Counted from the first letter of the stretch, positions 11,463-23,838 are shown. The stretch: DNA of 64,000 nucleotides from Cichorium intybus (GCA_023525715.1 CM042016.1:85287882-85351881), one strand, 5' to 3'. Numbers and translations: made by a program. The notes: generated by a model from the letters alone, not told the origin.

Positions 11463-12927
11463 TGTAACGCCCCAATTTCAAAAATTAAAAAAAAAATAAT
11501 TTATTACCAAGATTCCAATAAAACATTTATTCCAAAACATAAAACTGTTCAACATGATACTTAAATTAACAGCGGAAACATTTAAGAATACTATTATCGT
11601 TCATTGATATCAATCTCTTGAATGCGATGCGCTGCCGTCAAACCTTGCCCTTCCCTTTGTCCTTTGAATTACCTGAAATGTTATAAAATCAACGGGTAAG
11701 CTTAAAGCTTAGTGAGTCCACAAATTACCATACATGCCCACACATTAAACAACCCGTCCTCGAGAACGACCCGACCCTACCCGCCATACAACAGCTACGG
11801 GCGTCCATCATACAACAGCTATGGACACGGGAAGGTTCTACCCATCATACAACAGCTATGGGTTCCCGGTTATGGCCCAGCCCATCATACAACAGCTATG
11901 GGACAAGGCAATAGTCCAACTCGCCATACAACAGCTACGAGGGGACACGCATCAGTACTGAGCCCAACAACAAATAACCACAGATATAGAGCAAATCATA
12001 TAACTGTAAACAACACACAAGATGCCTAACATGCAACATCATATAGTAAGGTGAGGATACTCACCTGATTCGTAACCGCACAGATATACTTTAATATCTC
12101 CACTAGCTCGTCCACACAGCTATATCCCACATACATACAACGTATCAATTATTGACTAGGCTCTTACAGACCTGTCTAAAGGTTAGGCTCACTATTTGCC
12201 ATCAAACCGTGGTCAAAACTAAATTCCTGGTCAAACAGTCGCTCGCCGCGGCGTGGCTTTTAGACCTACGCGTCGCGGCTACCATTGCACAATTACGGGG
12301 TTTCAGCCGAGTCCGCGCCGCTGACATAGCCAGTCCGCGTCGCGGCTCGTAACATTCCAAAATGTTTTTCAGCGATTAACAGTACATCAATCGGCTAGGG
12401 TTCCTTTCTACACCCTTCCTGGGATCAGAAACTACCCTAAGGTCACTTCCTTATGGACATGCAAGTCCATACATGTCCTTGGTTCAAACCCTAAGTGCTA
12501 CAAATCGTCTAAAGCTACAAACCAACTGGTAACACCATATGACGGGATAAAAAGGAAAGTCAGAAGAGTAAATCTTCTTACCTCACTTCTGAAGGACGGA
12601 GTGATGCCCACGATCAGTCCTAAACCTTCTCCCGCATTGGATCTCCTTCTTCTAATCTCCCAAAACCTCCAAAGCCTCGAGACCAAAGAGTCTTTGCTGA
12701 AACTAGACGCCTCTGCTCCAGAGAACTCCCAAAAACACGAACCCTAGGGCTGGGTTCCTTTATATAGGCGTTTAAATCCGAATTAGGGTTTTTAACTTTA
12801 GAGGCGCACCGCGTCGCGGGATCCTTAGATCCGCGCCGCGCGTACAAATCCTTCGCGATTCTAGATTCTTCCTAAAAGCCGCGCCGCGGATTCCTTCGGG
12901 CCGCGACTCGGCGGACCGGGTCTTACA
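11463..12927 (-). repeat. 5' LTR of element B (1,465 bp)
   Basis: Directly abuts the PBS and ends at the CAATT duplication. It matches the 3' LTR apart from about 8 substitutions, a 13-bp block missing from the 3' copy near 4937, and 3 bp in an A-tract. Confidence 0.92.
12757..12767 (-). promoter_or_regulatory. LTR promoter TATA box, element B
   Basis: CTATATAAAGG on the minus strand, in a position suited to drive gag-pol transcription leftward. An identical box is in the 3' LTR at 5948-5958. Confidence 0.55.
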
Positions 12928-13083
12928 CAATTGCTATGTGCTTCACATTTAGTACCCATAGAAAGCCCAAAAGGTGCCCAATACTCCTAACCATGGCCCA
13001 ACAAGTGTTTTACAATCATTTTACCCAACAATGTCTACAAACTTAATTTCCATAATTAATTTACAAATAACTCACAAGTCCAT

Positions 13084-13589
13084 ATGCGTGTTTCTCATAG
13101 ATGGCATTACGACCCCCTCTATAACCATTGTAACTATCACCATATGACCACCAGCCCGTGTCGCCTTTGTACGACTTATGGTCGCTATGGCTACTTGGTA
13201 GACACATGTCGTGCACCAAAAACTCAGCGACCATTCGCTCTACCCTCAAATCAGCAAACACAAACCCGGTATCCAACTGGAACATGCTTCAACTGTGGTG
13301 ACCCCACCCATTTCAGAAACGCGTGTCCTAGGCTTGTCAATATCATTAACACTCATGCCCAGGCAAATCCAACAATGCATGTTCCAGCTCCCAAAGGCCG
13401 AGCATTTGTCATTACCGCAACCCAAGCACAGACCGATAACAAGGTCGTAAATGGTACGTTTCTCATAAATGACTGCTACGCGTCAGTACTTGTTGATTCA
13501 GGTGCCGATAAAAGTTTTGTGTCTTTGGAATTTGAACCCATACTTCACACACCTCGCACGATTCTTGATGAAAACTTTACCGTAGAATA
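13084..13589 (+). pseudogene. Unit A: zinc knuckle and protease remnant
   Basis: Starts in the middle of Gag without a capsid region. It shows a CxxC finger (CRLCTTYGRYG), a CCHC knuckle (CFNCGDPTHFRNAC), the linker GRAFVITATQAQ, and then protease with VDSGADKSFVS. About 45 residues after the active site the frame breaks off at TVE, where a 1,056-bp deletion relative to unit C joins it to the end of RT. Part of a gypsy polyprotein that can no longer make protease or RT. Confidence 0.88.
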
Positions 13590-14209
13590 TTGTAAGTGAC
13601 AAGGGTATTTTAGTCGATCCCGCAAAAGTTGAAGCAGTCAAGAATTGGAAAGCCCCACGTACCCCCAAGGAAATTCGGTCATTCCTCGGTTTAGTCGGCT
13701 ATTAGCGGCGTTTCATTTCAAATTTCTCAAAGATCGCTTTACCGCTTACTTTTCTCACTTGCAAGGGTACGCCATGTGATTGGGGACCCAAGCAGGAAGA
13801 CGCTTTCCAAACCCTTAAACAAAGATTGTGTGACGCTCCGATTCTTACACTCCCTGAAGGATCCGAAGATTTCGTGGTATACTGCGATGCCTCCAATCTC
13901 GGTCTAGGTTGTGTTTTGATGCAAAGGGGAAAGGTTATAGCTTACGCATCGCGACAACTCAAAATCCATGAAAGGAATTATACGACTCATGATTTGGAGC
14001 TCGGTGCCGTGGTTTTTGCTCTTAAAATTTGGAGGCATTACCTTTACGGCACTAAATGCGTAATTTTCACCGACCACAAGAGCTTGCAACATATTCTTAA
14101 TCAAAAGGAACTCAACATGAGACAAACACGTTGGGTTGAACTCCTAAATGATTACGAGTGTGAAATACGCTATCATCCGGGCAAGGCAAACGTGGTAGCC
14201 GACGCGTTA
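13590..14209 (+). pseudogene. Unit A: end of RT and RNase H, broken by element D
   Basis: After the deletion junction the sequence encodes SDKGILVDPAKVEAV, then FLGLVGY followed by a TAG where unit C has a Tyr codon. The RNase H domain is complete and uninterrupted from about 13826: YCDASNLGLG, LELGAVVFALK, FTDHKSL, HPGKANVVADAL. The D array enters immediately after this, with the duplication CGTTA (14205-14209). Coding resumes at 31098 with ...LSRKEHA. Unlike unit C, this copy keeps the catalytic Asp of TDHKS and a Gln codon where unit C has TAA. Confidence 0.88.
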
Positions 14210-14905
14210 TGTAACACCCCTTTCTCAAACCGTAATTGAATACAGTTTATAATACAAATATCTTACAAAGTGTGATTGTGAAAAAGTCACTTAACTTTTT
14301 TTTTTACAAACTTATTCTCAAGGGGTATTACAGACTTAATACAGAAAACCATAATTTAAACTTACTGTATTTCATACCGGTCCTACTCCAGCTCATGTTA
14401 ATCTCACCTAAGTACATAGCATTAAAACAAAATAATACGTGAGACATAAAGTCTCGTGAGTAATATGGGTTTAGACCCAAAACTTTTCTGCTTTAAAACT
14501 TGAATTATAAACAAGTAAACTGCTAGAACTAATTTCCATAATAATTCTCAAATCTCTTTTCTTTTCTATCTTCAAAACTCAAAAATACTTTCTTTTTCAA
14601 AAACTACTTTCTTTTATCAAAACTATTCTTTCTCAAAACTGATTTCTTTCTTTAAAAACTGCTTTCTTTTATCAAAACCGTGTTCTTTCTCAAAACTGAT
14701 TTCTTTCTTTAAAAACTGCTTTCCTTCTTATAACTGCTTTCTTTCTCATTTACTTGTGACCAACTGAAACTCATGAATTAGTTTAATTTAATTCATTCTA
14801 CTAGCACCCCTCGCGGGACAGAACAGATCCACCCGCTAGGTTATGCTCTCTCTGAATCCCCTTTGTGACTTGGAACGGATTCAAGCACAAGGGTATGCTA
14901 AGCTA

Positions 14906-14946
14906 GACAACTACTTCGCGACGGGAGGTACCATCCCAGTAGTGTC
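14906..14946. repeat. Conserved LTR hairpin, D copy 1
   Basis: Stem 1 is GAC-a-ACTACT pairing with AGTAGT-GTC. An unpaired TCGCGAC follows, and stem 2 is GGGAGG-TAC-CATCCC with one mismatch. The same 41-nt block is at 21909-21949, 29188-29228 and, in the diverged F LTR, at 50611-50651, where one base pair is exchanged on both arms. Confidence 0.75.
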
Positions 14947-15716
14947 TTCAGATCTCCCGATTATATGGGTGATCCTAGTCCGGACTACTGGCTCTTACTT
15001 CTTTCTTCTTTTAATTCTTATCTCATTACATCTCAAATTGGTCAAAATGAGACACAATTTATAAATAACTCATATTCATACACTTTATAACTCTTTACTG
15101 AAAATACTTTCAAAACTGATTTTGATATCTTAGTTCACATAAGGAACTTCTTTCAAAATATTTTGCAAACTATACTTCTTAAAAATCTGCTTGAAACACT
15201 TAGCCCTTGTATAGAGCTACTTTTAAAAACTATTTTCCAAACTTTAATATTTGCAAACATTTGGAAATCTTATTTTTCTGAAAATATCATTTTGCTATGT
15301 ACTAGAGAAATCTTCATAAAACTCACCTTGGTTTAGCTATAAACCACTATGCTTCTTATACGCCTTCTCCCTTTCCGTGCTCTCTAGTGTTTGAAGCACC
15401 TCCTATACATATATCACATATATATATTTAATAAATATATGCTACAAATGACTCTATAGTTCTAAGGTCTCATATGACACAACTTCAAGTCATAACAAAT
15501 ATATATGACTACTAGCAATCATATTTCTATGAATTATATACTCTTCAATATACTCGTATTCTACTACAGTACCCCCAAGGGGTCGTATTCTGAATTTAAT
15601 AATTTTCCATGTGGTTTCATACCATTTTAAGCTTATGGTATGAATTATAGGTTAAATGGACATGTTTAGAAGCAAGTTCAAATCTCAAAATTAGACAGAA
15701 ATGCTGCCCAGCAAGA

Positions 15717-15841
15717 GCACGACTCGTGCTCTTTTTGTGCTTAGGGAAGCACGACTCGTGCTAATTGTACATGGCTATTTCTTGGCTCTACAGTGGAGCA
15801 CGACTCGTGCACTTCATAGACTAAAAAGGCACGACTCGTGC
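15717..15841. repeat. Four GCACGA-C-TCGTGC palindromes in D LTR
   Basis: Copies start at 15717, 15749, 15798 and 15829. Each is a 13-mer with perfect 6-nt arms around a central C, and the arms extend further in three of them (GAG...CTC, A...T, G...C). All four are intact in LTR 2 (22736-22860) and LTR 3 (29996-30120). They lie in otherwise AT-rich sequence. They may be binding sites for a dimeric factor or structured RNA. Confidence 0.8.
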
Positions 15842-16815
15842 CACACATGCAGACTCGATTTTAAGTCCGATTTTTGAGCTGCAGACCTCTATTTTCTTCT
15901 ATTAAGTGCTTAATACTTATCTTAATCATTTTACAATCATTCCATGACTAAAACCCTTGCTTTACATCAGGTTTTAAGCCATGGAATCACTGATTCCAAT
16001 TCCAATTTCATATAAACCCGTTTTTTGATCTTTTTAATAAAAATCCAAGTTTTTAAAATTAACCACTTAGGAGTGTCTTAATACATCCTAAGTGATCATT
16101 TGGACACAACAAAACCAAAAAAACTGGTCTTGATCTTGTAAACCCGTGAATTAGGGTTCTTGAGCAAAAAAATCATATTTTTCTTAATTTCAACAACACT
16201 TCATAGTTGAAGCATGTTTACTTAATGTTTTAGTGTAACTAGATGAGGATGAATTTCTGGAAGCATTTCATGAAGTTCATAATCCGTATTTTCAGATCTC
16301 AACCCGAGAAGATGATGAATAGTAGGTGTTCTTACCTCAAATGCTTGGAAACTTCAATTCCAACTTCAATTTTTTTTTGCACAAACTTCCAGAGCTCTTT
16401 CTCTCCTCTCGTTCTCTCCTGCTCTCTCTCGATTCTTCCACTGGCTTCTGGAGAATGAGAGCTAAATATCTTATATATCTATATTTAATTTTTTATAAAA
16501 TAGTTACACTTTAGCCCTTAGCCTTCCACTTTCTTTACAAAAATGGTCCTAAGACCCAAAATCTTGCAAACATAATTCTAATAATTACTAACTTAGCTCC
16601 TTACTGAAATTTCTTAACAAAATGGTCATTTTCATGTCAAATGACCGATTTGCCCTTTTTGGCCAAGTATCACTATTCATGCGGTAAAACTTCAAATTTC
16701 ACATAATCTCTTATTTCTTATATTATTATTTCACAAATACATATTATCTTACATAATGGTCTTATAATGGGTCGAAAGACCATTTTACCCTTTTTCAACT
16801 TTTTCGCGGGTTCTT

Positions 16816-18440
16816 TTCCAAAATACTTCTTCAGATAGCTTACATGAAAGGTATCATGTATTCCACTGTGTTCTGATGGTAATTCCAGCTTGTTTGCTTG
16901 CAATCCAACTCTCTCTTCAGGATTCTAAAAGATCCAATGTACCTTGGATTCAGCTTTCCTCTCTTGCCAAATATGACTACACCCTTCCATGGCGACACTT
17001 TTGTCATCACTAAGTCACCTTCTTGCAAATCATAAGGGCGTTTCTTTAGATTCGAGTAACTCTTCTGTCGGTTTCGCGCTACTTTCATGTTAGCTTAAAT
17101 CACACTAGTCTTCTCATTGTTCACTCTAACGATCTCTGGTCATGTACTTTTAGTCTCACCTGCCTCCAACCAGCATAAAGGAGTTCTACACTTTCTACCA
17201 TACAATGCCTCAAAGGGTGGCATTTTTAATACTAGAATGGTAGCTGTTGTCATATGCAAACTCTACTAAAGGTAGGTTCTCCTCAACAACCTCCCAAAAC
17301 CATTACACTTGATCAATACATGTCTTCTACTGTCTGAATCGTTCGTTCACTCTGACCATCCGTTTGTGGATGATACACTGTACTTAGTTAAATTCTCGTC
17401 TCCATTTTCTCTTGTAAAGCTCTCCAAATGTTAGAGGTAAATCTGGGGTCTCTATATGACACGATGGACAACGGTGCACCATATCTTCTTAACACTTCAT
17501 CTATGTACAACTGGGCTAACTTCTCCAATGGAGTAGTTTCTTTTATGGCTAGAAATAGTGCACTCTTGGTTAACCGGTCCACTATGACCCATATACTATC
17601 ACATCCTCTTCTCATTCTCGGTAACCCGACAATAAAGTCCATGGTTACATCTTCCCACTTTCCGGCTGGAATGTGCAATGACTAAGCATCTCCATGCGGG
17701 ACTTGCTGTTCCGCCTTGACTTGTGCACAAATGACACACTTGGAGATGTACCTAGCTATCCTCTTCTTCATTCCAGGCCACCAGTACTGTCTTCTCAGAT
17801 CTAGATAAGTCTTGGTACCCCCTTGGATGTATGGAATACTTTGACTTATGCGACTCTTCTAAAATCAGCTTTCTCAAACCTCCTGCTTTCGGCACCCAAA
17901 TGCGGGTTCTAAAGTCTTTAACTCTTGTCTACTTATCTCAAACTTCATGTCTTTTCCTAATTTTTCATCTTTCAAGTCTATGCTTTTCTCAACTTTATTT
18001 TGGGCTGCTTTATTCTGTTCTATAATACTGGACACTAGTTCTATACGCATCGATCTTGTCTTGATTCTTTTCTCTAGAACTTTTCTACTCAAAGCATCTG
18101 CTGCTACACTTGCTTGCCTGAATGGTATACATTCTCGCAAACATAATCACTGATCAATTCTAACTATCTTTTCTGTCTTATGTTCAACTCTATTTGAGTG
18201 AACACATACTGCAAACTCTTGTGATCAGTGAATAGCTTGTGCTTTGTTCCATACAGGTAAAGCCTCCAAATTTTCAAGGCAAATACAATCGCTGCTAACT
18301 CTACGTCATGGGTAATATACTTTGTTTCTAGGGCTTTCAACTATCTGGAAACATATGCTATACTCTTACTCCTCTGCACCTACATACAGCTGAGCCCTCT
18401 ATGTGTGGCATTGCTGTATACTTCAAAATCTTTTGTCCCA
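16816..18440 (-). pseudogene. D unit 1: integrase and RNase H remnant
   Basis: Minus-strand fragments, in order from high coordinate: RNase H end (ADALSRK, about 18080), integrase N-terminal part, integrase core (17388-17678, MDFIVGLPR and RLTKSALFLAI), and the SPWKGVV module (about 16990). In the core the usual SDRD active-site motif reads SYRD. Frames are broken at several points, and the chromodomain end is deleted at the junction with LTR 1 (16815). Non-functional; the same fragments occur in unit 2. Confidence 0.85.
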
Positions 18441-21196
18441 TCTGTAATATAAGGACAGACGCATTACTCGACTTCTCGTTTAATGTAATAAAAGATTTTA
18501 CTTATTCTTCTTACTTGAGTAAATTTCATATTTTAAATTTACTTTCTTTCTCTTATTTTAGAAGCTCTATCACTTCATACTTTATTATAGAAAATTGACT
18601 TTCCAACAGTCAATCTACATTTCGAATTACTTCTTTCTTGTCATTAGACTTAAATCTCATATTATCTTTATACAATTCCTTTAAAAAGTTTACAACTTCT
18701 TATATTTATATATACTAGAAGAATTGACTCCTCAAAAGTCAATCGTTGTTCTTGCTTCTTTTGTCTTATCTTTCATCTTTAATTCTCAAGAAATTTTCTA
18801 TCTTTTTATCTTTTTTTTTACAAGCAAAACCTTTTGTATCCAAGGTGTTGCTATAATTACTACTAAACTTTTCTTTGTCTTTACTACTAGTTTTCATACA
18901 TTCTCATAAGGTTATTACCTTTATCATCTTGTTACTTGCATGTATTACTTTTATAAATACATGTCTTGTATCACTCTTCACTTATATTATTTTTATCTTT
19001 CGACATATTAACGATCTAAATACCTCTTTCATTTTTCTTTATAATTTAGAAGATTTCAATATCTTTTACTCATTATACTTTCTAATATAATCTTGTCCTT
19101 TTCATTTCTCAGCTCTCTTACAGTACTCTTATGAGTACACTTCTTATTTTCTTAGGTACCCCATGTACCATTCTCATCTTATTATTTATGTTTTAGTATT
19201 TTCTTGTAGTTCTTATTTCTCACACTGATGCCTAGTTTAGCACTCTATCTCTTACTTACTCTTTACTTGCTATGGCTAATGCCAAAAATAACTTTTACTT
19301 CTCTTTTTATCCTGATTGCACTATAATCATATTTTTAGTAAAGATTGACATTTCTGACTTAAAAATTTCTTGTTTTATCTTATTATGCTTATTAAGCATA
19401 CACTTCTTTAATAATCATATAGATTATCACCATTTTTCATAAACATTTAGTCTCTATGTCTTATATACTTTACTCATAAACTTTTTAGGTTTGATACCCA
19501 AAACTCTTTTATTATACTTTTCACCATTTCTCTCTATGTGTCATAAGGCTATATGCCCAACACATTACATTGTTTTTTTTTTAAGCTTCTTTTCTTTACT
19601 CTCTTTATTTATATATATCTTAAAGCGATATATGCTATATACTTTCTTATGTTCCATAACTACTAGTCATGTACCGACCATTTCTCTAATCTTTGGTTAC
19701 TTTTACCCGTTACTTCCGCTTAGAGGTAGTAACTTCCTGTCTCTTTATTTTAGTTCTTATTTCACATTTGACTCTTTGTCTAAGACTTATCTGGATATTC
19801 ACGTTTTTATTCTTTATCTCCTATTATTTATGACTCTCAGTCATTTTCTCACATTCTTTTGGTTATTCTCTTTTCATTCATAGTTCTTCTTATTTGTAAT
19901 TTATATGGTCCCTAAATCTGATTTCAAATGACCATTTCTTTGATAACTGTCTTTATATTCTTCTCACTGTCATCTTTATCTGTCTTATCTTTAATTTTTT
20001 TTTTACTTTCTCATTCTGGTAACTTACTTTGTTATATTACTCATTATAGCACTATACTTATGACTTAGTTATTTATTCCAATCATTGGATATCATTTCTT
20101 GTCATACTTCTTTCAAGTTTGGAAGTCACAACTTCCCATTTCTTACACTTTCTTTTCTGTCCTTGGTTCCTTTCCTAATACTTGGTTAAATACTTTGCTT
20201 TTATTTTATACGATCTTATTTACTCACAACTTTTATATACATACTTTAATCTCTTGGTTGTGCATGAACAACACATCATACTACTTCCTAATATTTACTC
20301 TTTATTATTTTTATATATACTTTCATTGGGTTTGTCTATAATTACACCCAACACACTTCCTTTTACTCTTCCTGCTTATAAGTTTTCATTATTCTTTCTT
20401 ATATGAATTTCATTCATATATCTGTATTCACATTCTTTTCCAATCTTTCTTTCTTTGGTCACTGTAGTGACATTTCTCTTATTTTTATTCCATAATCATA
20501 ATTCATTTCCGTTAGACAACTGAAATTTTCAGTTATACTTTTTCTTTTATATTTGTACTATATACTTCATTATTTCTATTAACATTTTCAATACATTTAT
20601 ATTTTCTGGCCATGTCTCTTTTACTGATTCCTGCCATACTTTACGTTATTTCTCATATTATACGGTGGTAATCATAACCACAAATTTGAACTTTTCTTCG
20701 TCATTACCTTTTTATTCTTGTCATCTTATTTTCAGTGCTCTTTGCTCATATTTTCTTATATTTTATTACATATACTTTATAATGATTCATATAGGGTATG
20801 GGGTTTTTCGTTATAAATCTCATATTTTCTACTTTATCTTTAACACTTTTTCTTTTATACTTTAGTATTTCCAGTCATACTGGATTTTATTCCATAGGTA
20901 TACTAAATCTATACCCCTCAAACCTCTTACACTTATCTCTTACAGCTTCACATGATTCCTGTGTGGTTCTACCAAACTCAAATGTATATCCTGTGATTAT
21001 GATAGTACGGGCCCATATTATTATAACCACCTATACACATTTGCTTCCAGTTTACCACCAGGACACATGTTCCACTGTTATGAATTTACTTCTATCTCTA
21101 CTTACTTTCTACATCATACCCAAGTATGTACTCTACTTAACTCCTACATAGTTTAAGTCTAGGTTCAAGTACTGACACCTAGTTCGCTTAAACTAT
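18441..21196. other. D unit 1: 2.75 kb without recognisable gag, PR or RT
   Basis: T-rich on the plus strand, with no conserved polyprotein motif in any frame where gag, protease and RT should be. The unit 2 counterpart (25721-28469) is nearly identical, so this state was already present before the tandem duplication. The open stretches are Leu/Phe/Ser-rich, as expected from T-rich DNA. Confidence 0.7.
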
Positions 21197-21209
21197 GGCT
21201 CTGATACCA
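21197..21209 (-). promoter_or_regulatory. Primer-binding site, D unit 1
   Basis: The minus strand reads TGGTATCAGAGCC, a full initiator tRNA-Met match, 4 nt from LTR 2. The unit 2 copy is at 28470-28482. Confidence 0.9.
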
Positions 21210-21213
21210 AAAA

Positions 21214-22417
21214 TGTAACACCCCTTTCTCAAACCGTAATTGAATACAGTTTATAATACAAATATCTTACAAAGTGTGACTGTCAAAAAGTCACTTAACT
21301 TTTTTTTTACAAACTTATTCTCAAGGGGTATTACAGACTTAATACAGAAAACCATAATTTAAACTTATTGTATTTCATACCGGTCCTACTCCAGCTCCTG
21401 TTCATCTCACCTAAGTACATAGCATTAAAACAAAATAATACGTGAGACATAAAGTCTCGTGAGTAATATGGGTTTTAGACCCAAAACTTTTCTGCTTTAA
21501 AACTTGAATTATAAACAAGTAAACTGCTAGAACTAATTTCCATAATAATTCTCAAATCTATTTTCTTTTCTATCTTTTTCAAAAACTACTTTCTTTTTCA
21601 AAAACTACTTTCTTTTATCAAAACTATATTCTTTCTCAAAACTGATTTCTTTCTTTAAAAACTGCTTTCTTTTATCAAAACTGTGTTCTTTCTCAAAACT
21701 GATTTCTTTCTTTAAAAACTGCTTTCCTTCTTATAACTGCTTTCTTTCTCATTTACTTGTGACCAACTGAAACTCATGAATTAGTTTAATTTAATTCATT
21801 CTACTAGCACCCCTCGCGGGACAGAACAGATCCACCCGCTAGGTTATGCTCTCTCTGACTCCCCTTTGTGACTTGGAACGGATTCAAGCACAAGGTTATG
21901 CTAAGCTAGACAACTACTTCGCGACGGGAGGTACCATCCCAGTAGTGTCTTCAGATCTCCCGATTGTGTGGGTGATCCTAGTCCGGACAACTGGCTCTTA
22001 CTTTTTTCTTCTTTTAATTCTTATCTCATTACATCTCAAATTGGTCAAAATGGGACACAATTTATAAATAACTCATATTCATACACTTTATAACTCTTTA
22101 CTGAAAATACTTTCAAAACTGATTTTGATATCTTAGTTCACATAACGAACTTCTTTCAAAATATTTTGCAAACTATACTTCTTAAAAATCTGCTTGAAAC
22201 ACTTAGCCCTTGTATAGAGCTACTTTTAAAAACTATTTTCCAAACTTTAATATTTGCAAACATTTGGAAATCTTATTTTTCTGAAAATATCATTTTGCTA
22301 TGTACTAGAGAAATCCTCATAAAACTCACCTTGGTTTAGCTATAAACCACTATGCTTCTTATACGCCTTCTCCCTTTCCGTGCTCTCTAGTGTTTGAAGC
22401 ACCTCCTATACATATAT

Positions 22418-22451
<34 letters not shown>

Positions 22452-23838
22452 ATAAATATATGCTACAAATGACTCTATAGTTCTAGGGTCTCATATGACA
22501 CAACTTCAAGTCATAACAAATATATGACTACTGGCAATCATCTTTCTATGAATTATATACTCTTCAATATACTCGTATTCTACTACAGTACCCCCGAGGG
22601 GTCGTATTCTGAATTTAATAATTTTCCATGTGGTTTCATACCATTTTAAGCTTATGGTATGAATTATAGGTTAAACGGACATGTTTAGAAGCAAGTTCAA
22701 ATCTCAAAATTAGACAGAAATGCTGCCCAGCAAGAGCACGACTCGTGCTCTTTTTGTGCTTAGGGAAGCACGACTCGTGCTAATTGTACATGGCTATTTC
22801 TTGGCTCTACAGTGGAGCACGACTCGTGCACTTCATAGACTAAAAAGGCACGACTCGTGCCACACCTGCAGACTCGATTTTAAGTTTGATTTTTGAGCTG
22901 CAGACCTATATTTTCTTCTATTAAGTGCTTAATACTTATCTTAATCATTTTACTATCATTCCATGACTAAAACCCTTGCTTTACATCAGGTTTTAAGCCA
23001 TGGAATCACTGATTCCAATTCCAATTTCATATAAACCCGTTTTTTGATCTTTTTACTAAAAATCCAAGTTTTTGAAATTAACCACTTAGGAGTGTCTTAA
23101 TACATCCTAAGTGATCATTTGGACTCAACAAAACCATAAAAACTGGTCTTGATCTTGTAAACCCGTGAATTAGGGTTCTTGAGCAAAAAAATCATCTTTT
23201 TCTTAATTTCAACAACACTTCATAGTTGAAGCGTGTTTACTTAATGTTTTAGTGTAACTATATGAGGATGAATTTCTGGAAGCATTTCATGAAGTTCATA
23301 ATCCGTATTTTCAGATCTCAACCCGAGAAGATGATGAATAGTAGGTGTTCTTACCTCAAATGCTTGGAAACTTCAATTCCAACTTTAATTTTTTTTTTGC
23401 ATAAACTTCCAGAGCTCTTTCTCTCCTCTCGTTCTCTCCTGCTCTCTCTCGATTCTTCCACTGGCTTCTGGAGAATGAGAGCTAAATATCTTATATATCT
23501 ATATTTAATTTTTTATAAAATAGTTACACTTTAGCCCTTAGCCTTCCACTTTCTTTACAAAAATGGTCCTAAGACCCAAAATCTTGCAAACATAATTCTA
23601 ATAATTACTAACTTAGCTCCTTACTGAAATTTCTTAACAAAATGGTCATTTTCATGTCAAATGACCGATTTGCCCTTTTTGGCCAAGTATCACTATTCAT
23701 GCGGTAAAACTTCAATTTTCACATAATCTCTTATTTCTTATATTATTATTTCACAAATACATATTATCTTACATAATGGTCTTATAATGGGTCGAAAGAC
23801 CATTTTACCCTTTTTCAACTTTTTCGCGGGTTCTTACA
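21214..23838 (-). repeat. D LTR 2 (shared middle LTR, 2,625 bp)
   Basis: Complete TGTAACACCCC to GGGTTCTTACA. It serves as 5' LTR for one unit and 3' LTR for the other. A (TA)n run near 22422-22447 has expanded relative to the other two copies, explaining most of its extra length. Hairpin at 21909-21949, palindromes at 22736-22860. Confidence 0.9.

Larger units (their letters stand above)
4670..12927 (-). mobile_element. Element B: full-length Ty3/gypsy chromovirus
   Basis: Inserted in the unit A leader with the 5-bp duplication CAATT (4665-4669 and 12928-12932). Unit C shows the empty site at about 35970. In its own orientation the order is 5' LTR (11463-12927), PBS (11447-11459), gag (from 10677), a 68-bp intron-like gap, PR-RT-RNase H-IN (9468-6557), a frameshifted chromodomain end (6556-6114), PPT (6119-6132), and 3' LTR (4670-6118). 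The LTRs differ by about 8 substitutions plus a 13-bp and a 3-bp indel, so the insertion is young. Confidence 0.93.
14210..16815 (-). repeat. D LTR 1 (3' side), lacking its last bases
   Basis: Begins TGTAACACCCC. Its right end is fused directly to pol by a 259-bp deletion at a TTCTT microhomology, so the terminal ACA and the PPT are gone. Contains a T-rich tandem repeat (about 14580-14750), the conserved hairpin (14906-14946) and four palindromes (15717-15841). Confidence 0.88.

Noticed and set aside
15717..15841. Palindromes as rho-independent style terminators or a CRISPR array
   Set aside because: No T-tract pairing, spacers are not unique-acquired, and the context is a eukaryotic LTR.
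18724..21151. Series of hydrophobic ORFs that look like membrane proteins (also 25993-28424)
   Set aside because: T-rich DNA gives Phe/Leu/Ser frames by composition. They are repeated only with the D unit and have no conserved start or family.
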